Positions 58,061 to 64,000 of a stretch of DNA of 64,000 nt are shown one piece after another. Positions within the stretch are counted from its first letter, which is position 1; every line of letters begins with the position of its first letter. Source of the DNA: Syntrophus gentianae (lineage in GTDB: Bacteria; Desulfobacterota; Syntrophia; Syntrophales; Syntrophaceae); assembly GCF_900109885.1 (NCBI RefSeq), contig NZ_FOBS01000003.1, positions 1-64,000 of the forward strand. Direction: 5' to 3'. The translations under genes and the position numbers were made by a program. Below the pieces are notes generated by a model that was not told where the DNA came from, ran no database searches, and saw only the letters and a list, made by a program, of their open reading frames with translations.

Positions 58061-59205
58061 TGGCGAAGCTATGTTCACATGATGAGTGTACGGGGTGCCT
58101 TGCCTGCGTAAACGTTAGGTGTGCTTCTTTGTTATGTGAGACGGACCAGGAAGGTTTTATCCGACCTGTTGTCCAAGAAAGTTGCACCAATTGTGGACGT
58201 TGCTCCAAGGTATGCCCAAAGCTTGTGGTGAAAAGGGCTTCCAATGATTATAAAGCCCGATACTATGCCTGTGCCGCAAAGGATCAGGATGTCCTTATGC
58301 GAAGCTCATCAGGTGGACTGTTTTCCCTTCTTGCTCGGCAAGTGCTGAAAAAGAAAGGGATCGTTTATGGCGCTGCATTTAATGAGAATATGCACCTGGA
58401 ACATATTGCCGTGGATACCGAAGATAAACTTCCTCTTCTATGCGGGTCAAAGTATCTTCAGAGCGATATTGACGGGTGTTATTTTCAGATCCAGAAGTTG
58501 TTGCAGGAAGGGCGTACCGTTTTATTCTGTGGGCTTCCCTGTCAGGTGGATGGCCTTAACTGCTATTTAGAGACAGACAATTTCGAAAGGCTGATAACAG
58601 TCGATATTTTATGTAAAGGGGTTCCATCTCCCGGTGTTTTTTCAGCTTTTATAGCTCAGCAGGAAAAGAACGTCGGCAGAAAAATAGTTAACGTTACGTT
58701 CCGCGATAAATCGTCTGGTTGGGGTAACGCCATCATGGGGATTTATTTGAGCAATGGGATCGTTATCAAGCATCCACTCACTCAAACAACCTTTGGTGCT
58801 GCCTTCTCCACCAATTTAATTATGCGTAAGAGCTGTTACCAGTGTTCTTATCGGAGTATGCATCGCGTTGGGGACATTACATTGGGTGATTTCTGGGGGA
58901 TAGGCAAGGATAGTAATCTTTATGAAGCAAGGGAAAAGGGGGTTTCTTTTTTATCGATTAATACTTCAAAAGGGGAGGAGCGCTTCTCAGAAATAGGAGC
59001 GTCTATTAATTATGAATCGGCGGATATTTCCAACGCCATATCCAATAACAGTGCTCTTCGAACTTCTTATTATTCAAACAAAAAAAGAGAAGACTTTTTC
59101 AATAAATTTACGATTAATCCCCAGAAGGCATTAGCGCACTATACTGTAGCCCACCGTATGCTGGTATTCTTGAGAAACAGCTTAAAAGGTTTTAATCGGG
59201 TTTGA
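58060..59205 (+). CDS. FrhB-like Fe-S oxidoreductase (coenzyme F420 hydrogenase beta family)
   Basis: A 381-residue protein. Two ferredoxin-type sites are at the N-terminus: CTGCLACVNVRC and CTNCGRCSKVC. The FrhB domain follows: SSSGGLFSLLARQVLKKKGIVYGAAF, GSKYLQSDIDGCYFQIQKLL, LFCGLPCQVDGL, VDILCKGVPSP, VTFRDKSSGWG, and CYQCSYRSMHRVGDITLGDFWG. Such proteins are found beside pyruvyl transferases in polysaccharide clusters of many bacteria lacking F420; FAD is likely the cofactor. The reaction is unknown. Confidence 0.9.
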   Translation: MAKLCSHDECTGCLACVNVRCASLLCETDQEGFIRPVVQESCTNCGRCSKVCPKLVVKRASNDYKARYYACAAKDQDVLMRSSSGGLFSLLARQVLKKKGIVYGAAFNENMHLEHIAVDTEDKLPLLCGSKYLQSDIDGCYFQIQKLLQEGRTVLFCGLPCQVDGLNCYLETDNFERLITVDILCKGVPSPGVFSAFIAQQEKNVGRKIVNVTFRDKSSGWGNAIMGIYLSNGIVIKHPLTQTTFGAAFSTNLIMRKSCYQCSYRSMHRVGDITLGDFWGIGKDSNLYEAREKGVSFLSINTSKGEERFSEIGASINYESADISNAISNNSALRTSYYSNKKREDFFNKFTINPQKALAHYTVAHRMLVFLRNSLKGFNRV

Positions 59206-59225
59206 TAATCGAAAAAGACGAGAGA

Positions 59226-60455
59226 ATGCGTATAATCTACTTGCACCAGTATTTTACCACTCCAGAAAAGGCAGGTGGAACACGATCTTATGAAATGGCG
59301 CGTCGATTGGTCGCAGCTGGCCATGAAGTGCATATGGTTACTACGTGGCGGGAGCCCATAAAAAAAGCAGACTGGTTTGATACGGTTGAGGCTGGTATTC
59401 AGGTACACTGGCTGCCGGTACCATATTCAAATTATATGAATTACAATGACCGTATTCGTTCTTTCATTCGGTTCGCATGGTCCTCTGCGAAAAAAGCGGC
59501 TTCTCTGCCTGGGGATGTCGTTTTTGCCACCAGCACGCCCTTGACCATTGCCCTGCCTGCCGTCTATGCGGCACACCGTAAACGGATCCCCATGGTTTTT
59601 GAAGTCCGGGATCTCTGGCCGGAGATCCCGATCGTCATGAAGGCGATCAAGGGCAGAATACCCATTCGATTGGCTTATCGCCTGGAACGATTTGCTTATG
59701 ATCATTCCGCCGCCGTTGTGGCATTGTCCCCCGGCATGAGGGACGGTGTTGCCCGTCGTGGCTATCGGGAAAAGGATATCCATATCATTCCCAACAGCTG
59801 TGATCTGGATCTCTTTCAAGTACCCAAAGATGCTGGCGAAAATTTTCGATCAAAGTATGAATGGTTGGGTGATCGGCCCTTGGTCGTATATACGGGTGCT
59901 TTCGGCCGTATTAACGGGGTTTCGTATTTTGCCAATTTAGCGGCTGAGATACAGGATCTTGCACCGGAGGTGCGCTTTCTGTCTGTCGGTGACGGGTATG
60001 AGTATAGCCTTGTTGAGTCATTGGCAAAAAAACTGGGCATTCTCAATAAAAATTTCGTCATGATGCAGGCTATTCCTAAGAATGAAATACCGGCCTTGTT
60101 ATCGGCAGCGACAATGGCGACATCGTTTGTTATTAATCTTCCCGAGATGTGGTCCAATTCTGCAAATAAGTTTTTTGATGCCCTTGCGGCCGGTCGTCCC
60201 ATCGCGATTAATTATGGCGGCTGGCAGGCGGATCTCATTGAAAAAGCAGATTCCGGCATTGTTTTGCCACCTGACGATATCCCCCAAGCAGCTAAACGGC
60301 TTGTCAATGCTCTGAACGATAAGAAATGGCTTGACAATGCTCGTGCTGCTTCGGCGAATTTGGCGAAAACACAATTTGACCGTAATCGGTTGGCCAAGCA
60401 GCTAGAAAGTGTTCTTGCAGAAGTTTTCAAGCGCAAAAGGATCATGAAAAGTTAA
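59226..60455 (+). CDS. Glycosyltransferase family 4 (WbuB-like)
   Basis: The start MRIIYLHQYFTTPEKAGGTRSYEMARRL at 59226 has GACGAGAGA ahead; a longer frame from 59202 is possible. The 409-residue product has FEVRDLWPEIPIVM, VALSPGMRDGVARRGY, IIPNSCDLDLF and VVYTGAFGRINGVSYFANLA, the WbuB/PglA subgroup words. It would add a sugar to a bacillosamine- or GlcNAc-type primer, in keeping with the PglC-like gene 18 bases downstream. Confidence 0.9.
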   Translation: MRIIYLHQYFTTPEKAGGTRSYEMARRLVAAGHEVHMVTTWREPIKKADWFDTVEAGIQVHWLPVPYSNYMNYNDRIRSFIRFAWSSAKKAASLPGDVVFATSTPLTIALPAVYAAHRKRIPMVFEVRDLWPEIPIVMKAIKGRIPIRLAYRLERFAYDHSAAVVALSPGMRDGVARRGYREKDIHIIPNSCDLDLFQVPKDAGENFRSKYEWLGDRPLVVYTGAFGRINGVSYFANLAAEIQDLAPEVRFLSVGDGYEYSLVESLAKKLGILNKNFVMMQAIPKNEIPALLSAATMATSFVINLPEMWSNSANKFFDALAAGRPIAINYGGWQADLIEKADSGIVLPPDDIPQAAKRLVNALNDKKWLDNARAASANLAKTQFDRNRLAKQLESVLAEVFKRKRIMKS

Positions 60456-60473
60456 ATGCAGGGATTATAGATC

Positions 60474-61133
60474 TTGTTAAAGAAGGCAGGACTGAAAAAA
60501 AATAGCGTTTATCAAAAAACTGGCAAGCGCATCCTTGATCTGGTGGTGGTGATCCCATCCTTGATCGTGTTAGCTCCGCTGTTAGCAATCATCGGTGAAA
60601 TTGTTCGTGTAAAATTGGGTGAGCCTAGGCTATTCAGGCAATGCCGTCCTGGTATTCATGGTAAACCCTTTACAACTTACAAGTTCCGCACCATGACGGA
60701 TGCGCGGGACACCGCTGGCAACCTTCTGCCAGATGCCGAGCGTCTAACAGCTTTCGGAAGTTTTTTGAGAAGCACAAGCCTGGATGAGCTACCGGAGTTG
60801 TGGAATGTACTGAAAGGTGAAATGAGTTTGGTCGGACCGCGGCCGCTCTTGATGATTTATTTGGATCGTTACACTGAAGAGCAGGCACGGCGTCATGAGG
60901 TGCGGCCGGGGATCACCGGTTGGGCGCAGATCAATGGGCGTAACGCCCTGAGCTGGGAAGATAAGTTCAAACTGGATGTCTGGTATGTTGAACATGTTTC
61001 GTTTTGGCTGGATATTCGGATCATCGTCATGACGATTTGGAAAATCCTGAAGCGTGATGGAATCAATCAACCGGGACAAGTTACGATGGAAGAATTTAAT
61101 CCTCATGACGACAAGAAAGAACTTCTTGTATGA
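60474..61133 (+). CDS. Initiating phospho-sugar transferase (PglC/WcaJ C-terminal type)
   Basis: A 219-residue protein, TTG start. One re-entrant N-terminal helix (ILDLVVVIPSLIVLAPLLAIIGEIV) then FRQCRPGIHGKPFTTYKFRTMTDARD, LRSTSLDELPELWNVLKGEMSLVGPRPLL and RHEVRPGITGWAQINGRNALSWEDKFKLDVWYVEH. The D-E catalytic pair is in LDELPE. The short form without extra helices is PglC-like and moves a phospho-sugar, probably a diacetyl-bacillosamine-type unit, onto undecaprenyl phosphate. Confidence 0.92.
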   Translation: MLKKAGLKKNSVYQKTGKRILDLVVVIPSLIVLAPLLAIIGEIVRVKLGEPRLFRQCRPGIHGKPFTTYKFRTMTDARDTAGNLLPDAERLTAFGSFLRSTSLDELPELWNVLKGEMSLVGPRPLLMIYLDRYTEEQARRHEVRPGITGWAQINGRNALSWEDKFKLDVWYVEHVSFWLDIRIIVMTIWKILKRDGINQPGQVTMEEFNPHDDKKELLV

Positions 61134-62191
61134 GTATGAATCAAATCGCTGTTTATGGGGCTGGTGGGTTCGGTCGGGAAGTGGCATGTACAGCAAATTC
61201 TGCCATGAGCGATGGGGAAAGTGTCGAAGTCGTCTGTTTTATTGATGATGACGAAGCGGTTTCTGGAACACTGTTGAATGATCTTGAAGTATTGACCCTT
61301 AAACAGGCAAAAGAGAAATATCCGGCTGCGCGCGTGGTTAGTGGCCTCGGCGTGCCGAAAATGCGCGAAGCCACGATAGAAAAAGCCCGTGCTGCCGGCT
61401 TCGACTTTGCGACGCTGGTTCATCGGCGAACTGAGATGTCAAAATGGATTGAAGTCGGGGAAGGGACGATCATCTGTGCTGGAAATATCCTGACGACAAA
61501 CATTGTTTTAGGAAAGCATGTACAGATCAATCTACACTGTACGATCGGCCATGACGTGGTGATTGATGATTATGTCACTCTTGCTCCCGGGGTGCATGTG
61601 TCCGGCTATGTGCACATTGGTAAACGGGCGTATATTGGTACCGGTGCCGTGATTATCGGCGGCACGCGGAACAATCCCCTTACCATTGGCGATGATGTGA
61701 TCATAGGAGCTGGAGCGTGCGTAACAAAATCTATAGGTTACAGAAAATGGGAGGAGTCCCCGCCCGCCCTTTACAAGAAAGAGGCGGAAGGAGATCGTTT
61801 TGAAGGCTGGACGTTTCCTGAAATCGAAGAAGGCGTACTGACCAAATACAACTGGCTTGTTCAGAATTTAAAGAATTTTTCCCTCGGTTTCAAAACAGAT
61901 ATTGGGGCCTTTACTTATATCAATGCGAAATATGGCGTTACCATTGAAGATTTCGTTCAGGTTGGTTCTCATTGCTCCATTTACTCCACTTCAACAATCG
62001 ACAATAAAAAGGGTCCGGTTGTGTTGAAGAGGAACTGCCGAGTTGGATCTCACAGTGTAATCATGCCTGGGGTAACGGTAGGGGAAAATGCCGTGATCGG
62101 AGCGTGCAGTTTTGTGAATGTAGATATTCCAGCTAATGTCGTTGCTATGGGGATACCGGCAAGGATTACAAGAGTCTTAAAGGAACCGTAA
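61130..62191 (+). CDS. Acyltransferase with two left-handed beta-helix domains (PglD/NeuD-like plus second)
   Basis: A 353-residue protein. Residues ~1-205 are a NeuD/PglD-type enzyme: IAVYGAGGFGREVACTANSA, a sugar-nucleotide Rossmann part, then hexapeptide turns NLHCTIGHDVVIDDYVTLAPGVHVSGYVHIGKRAYIGTGAVI with the catalytic histidine in IGHD. A linker with GWTFPEIEEGV leads to a second beta-helix (KTDIGAFTYINAKYGVTIEDFVQVGSHCSIYSTSTID) ending VVAMGIPARITRVLKE. Two acylations of one sugar, or an N- and an O-acetylation, could be carried out by one chain. Start overlaps the PglC-like stop. Confidence 0.88.
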   Translation: MSMNQIAVYGAGGFGREVACTANSAMSDGESVEVVCFIDDDEAVSGTLLNDLEVLTLKQAKEKYPAARVVSGLGVPKMREATIEKARAAGFDFATLVHRRTEMSKWIEVGEGTIICAGNILTTNIVLGKHVQINLHCTIGHDVVIDDYVTLAPGVHVSGYVHIGKRAYIGTGAVIIGGTRNNPLTIGDDVIIGAGACVTKSIGYRKWEESPPALYKKEAEGDRFEGWTFPEIEEGVLTKYNWLVQNLKNFSLGFKTDIGAFTYINAKYGVTIEDFVQVGSHCSIYSTSTIDNKKGPVVLKRNCRVGSHSVIMPGVTVGENAVIGACSFVNVDIPANVVAMGIPARITRVLKEP

Positions 62192-62241
62192 ATAAAATGA
62201 AGCAAAATATGGCGTTTGATAGGAAAAATATGGTATAAAAG

Positions 62242-63411
62242 ATGAGAGAGATTCCCCCTTGGCCTTTTTTTTCTGCCGATGAAATAGATGCTGTGATGCA
62301 GGTTCTGCGGTCCGGGCATGTCAACTACTGGACGGGGGAGGAAGGTCGGCGTTTTGAGAGAGAGTTTGCTGACTGGATCGGAGTTTCACATGCCGTTGCG
62401 ATGGCCAACGGAACTGTTGCTTTGGAGGCGGCACTGCATGCACTTGGTATCGGTCCTGGTGATGAGGTTATCGTAACGCCGCGCACTTTCATCGCTTCGG
62501 CTAGCTGTGTTGTACTCCAGGGTGCGAAACCTGTGTTTGCTGATATCGATCGAGACAGTCAGAATATTTCTGTAGAATCAATTCAGAAAGTGCTCTCACC
62601 GAAGACAAAGGCGATTATTGCCGTCCATCTTGCCGGATGGTCCTGCAATATGGACGCAATTCTAGATTTGGCCAGTCAGTATAATCTCAAAGTGATTGAG
62701 GATTGTGCCCAGGCGCACGGTGCGAAGTACAAAGGAAAGCCCATTGGATCATTCGGCCATGCATCGGCATTTTCTTTCTGTCAAGACAAGATTATGACGA
62801 CAGGCGGCGAGGGAGGGATGCTCTTGACAGATGACGATGAGATCTGGTCCCTGTCGTGGGCTTATAAAGATCATGGTAAAAGTTACAATAGCGTTTACCA
62901 TAAGGAACATCCCCCGGGATTCCGCTGGCTCCATGACAGCTTCGGGACGAACTGGCGCATGACGGAGATGCAGGCAGCCATCGGTCGTATTCAGTTACGG
63001 AAATTAACCCACTGGGTAGAAATCCGACGACGCAATGCTGCGATTCTTTCGGAACGGTTTGCGAAACTAGATGCCTTACGCCTAACGATCCCGCCGCCAG
63101 ACGTTTTTCATTCCTATTATAAATACTACGTTTTTGTACGTCCGGAGAGATTGAAAGCTGGATGGGATCGGGACCGGATCATGAATCGAATTGTGGAGGA
63201 GGGCATCCCCTGCTTTAGCGGGAGTTGCAGTGAGATTTATCTGGAGAAAGCCTTTATGGAAAGCGAATTTCAGCAGACGGACAGGCTTCCTGTGGCGAAA
63301 GAACTTGGGGCGACCAGTCTGATGTTTCTCGTTCACCCCGGCCTTTCTCCTGATAATATGACGACTATGGCGGATGTTGTGAAAAAGGTTATCGAGGAAG
63401 CGAGCCGATGA
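62242..63411 (+). CDS. DegT-type aminotransferase (PglE-like)
   Basis: A 389-residue PLP enzyme. The lysine is K183 in FSFCQDKIMTTGGEGGML. The start WPFFSADEIDAVMQVLRSGHVNYWTGEEG and the IEDCAQAHGAKYKGKPIG word match UDP-4-amino-sugar synthases such as PglE. It would aminate the 4-keto sugar made by the dehydratase that follows, ahead of acetylation by the upstream acyltransferase. Ends overlapping the next start. Confidence 0.92.
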   Translation: MREIPPWPFFSADEIDAVMQVLRSGHVNYWTGEEGRRFEREFADWIGVSHAVAMANGTVALEAALHALGIGPGDEVIVTPRTFIASASCVVLQGAKPVFADIDRDSQNISVESIQKVLSPKTKAIIAVHLAGWSCNMDAILDLASQYNLKVIEDCAQAHGAKYKGKPIGSFGHASAFSFCQDKIMTTGGEGGMLLTDDDEIWSLSWAYKDHGKSYNSVYHKEHPPGFRWLHDSFGTNWRMTEMQAAIGRIQLRKLTHWVEIRRRNAAILSERFAKLDALRLTIPPPDVFHSYYKYYVFVRPERLKAGWDRDRIMNRIVEEGIPCFSGSCSEIYLEKAFMESEFQQTDRLPVAKELGATSLMFLVHPGLSPDNMTTMADVVKKVIEEASR

Positions 63412-64000
63412 AAACTCAATCTGTCCACAAAATTGATTATCAAGAGCAGGGGGGAGTATCTTTTGTTCGATGGTTGGTCGATGAACTGGTGGTTCCATCG
63501 TTGTATAAACGTTTTCTCTTTTTTCTACTCTTAGACGCAGTCCTGTTTACTTTGTCCCTCTATCTTGCCTTTCTATTCCATTTCAATCATGCGGCAACAG
63601 AACACTATACTGTCTTGGCAGAGGAGGTATTACCCTTTTTTCTTGTCATTAAACTGGGGGCTTTTTATATATTCCGGGTATATGGCATGACATGGCGTTA
63701 TGTGGGGATCAGGGATATGGTCAACCTGACCCTTGCACTGTTTCTGGCTGAACTGTTTCTGGCGTTCCTGAGCCATCCCGGCGTCCTTCCTTCCGAAATG
63801 GCCCTCAGCGGCCTTCCGAAACCGATCATTTTTATGGATGGTCTGGTCTCTCTTGTCCTGGCCGCAGAGTTGCGATTGTCTAAACGAATGTATCTAGAGA
63901 TTCTCAGCCGTCAGGGGCGGGTTTCCCACGGGAAGACAACCCTCATTGTGGGAGCGGGCAACACGGGCGAAATGATCCTGCGGGATATGATGCGCCAGCG
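63408..64000 (+). CDS. PglF/CapD-type nucleoside-diphosphate-sugar dehydratase, N-terminal part
   Basis: The gene leaves the window at its right edge; ~197 residues are visible. The N-terminal membrane part (FLLFFLLLDAVLFTLSLYLAFLFHF, then EEVLPFFLVIKLGAFYIFRVYGMTWRYVGIRDM and a further two helices) is followed by KTTLIVGAGNTGEMILRDMMRQ, the first CoA-like Rossmann site of the FlaA1/PglF family. The second SDR domain with the S-x24-Y-x3-K site is not visible. It would form UDP-4-keto-6-deoxy-sugar, the first step of the bacillosamine route. Confidence 0.9.
   Translation, partial: MKTQSVHKIDYQEQGGVSFVRWLVDELVVPSLYKRFLFFLLLDAVLFTLSLYLAFLFHFNHAATEHYTVLAEEVLPFFLVIKLGAFYIFRVYGMTWRYVGIRDMVNLTLALFLAELFLAFLSHPGVLPSEMALSGLPKPIIFMDGLVSLVLAAELRLSKRMYLEILSRQGRVSHGKTTLIVGAGNTGEMILRDMMRQ

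Overview
The window looks like a chromosomal segment of an anaerobic deltaproteobacterium, probably of the Syntrophus/Syntrophobacterales type. This is inferred from three things. There are many MinD-type ATPases with ferredoxin inserts next to NifX/orange-protein (ORP) genes and sigma-54 activators, a set best known from Desulfovibrio. There is a PEP-CTERM protein. The general gene style also fits: moderate GC and many Fe-S and zinc-ribbon proteins. No rRNA, tRNA or CRISPR array was seen.

Layout. (1) 1-1.5 kb is a scrap zone: the start of an IS21-type istA with its end repeats, a FabF tail joined to the tail of an IS1634-like transposase, and a frameshifted MazF/PemK toxin. (2) 1.8-7.3 kb is a complete tripartite MacAB-type efflux operon read leftward behind its own TetR gene, with a 40-bp operator lying over the promoter. 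(3) 7.5-12.6 kb holds unrelated genes: a small membrane protein, a TIGR03790 exported protein, a PEP-CTERM protein, prfC behind a short promoter-terminator leader, and a hotdog thioesterase. (4) 12.9-19 kb begins with a strong sigma-54 promoter, followed by two DUF5320-like mini-proteins, moaA, a gamma carbonic anhydrase, a DUF4213/DUF364 protein, trmO, a radical SAM protein and a cation-efflux/NifX fusion.

(5) 19-23.4 kb mixes intact genes (a PNPOx-like protein, FmdE-like, DUF89, DUF6125) with remnants of duplicated neighbours: NifX tail, DUF6125 tail, DUF89 piece, zinc-repressor copy, znuB tail and a flavoprotein N-terminus. (6) 23.6-38.5 kb is the centrepiece. Two sigma-54 activator genes (24.8 and 37.1 kb) flank two converging operons. 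The rightward one encodes a NifX protein, two ferredoxin-containing ATPases, an Mrp ATPase, a metallo-hydrolase, a pyruvoyl arginine decarboxylase, an IscU-DUF3343 fusion and NifU. The leftward one encodes two ferredoxin-containing ATPases, two NifX/ORP proteins and a receiver-like protein. Both operons are preceded by the same palindrome, TTGCA-N4-TGCAA, about 90-145 bp upstream of a sigma-54 type promoter. A third pair of sites lies at 20.56 kb. (7) 38.7-41.6 kb is a zinc ABC uptake operon behind a ribbon-helix-helix repressor whose perfect palindromic operator covers the promoter.

(8) 41.9-45.5 kb holds small membrane and exported proteins, an M20 amidohydrolase, a flavodoxin-like protein and a zinc-finger protein. 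(9) 46.3-64 kb is a polysaccharide cluster: nucleotide-sugar dehydrogenase, two DegT aminotransferases, Wzx flippase, two pyruvyl transferases, three glycosyltransferases, a Wzy/ligase, an FrhB-like Fe-S protein, a PglC-like initiating transferase, a double left-handed-beta-helix acyltransferase and the start of a PglF/CapD-type dehydratase. The last four form a bacillosamine-type (diamino-sugar) module.

The unifying theme from 12.9 to 41.6 kb is metal and Fe-S handling under sigma-54 control. All functions are inferred from sequence reading only; no database search was run.
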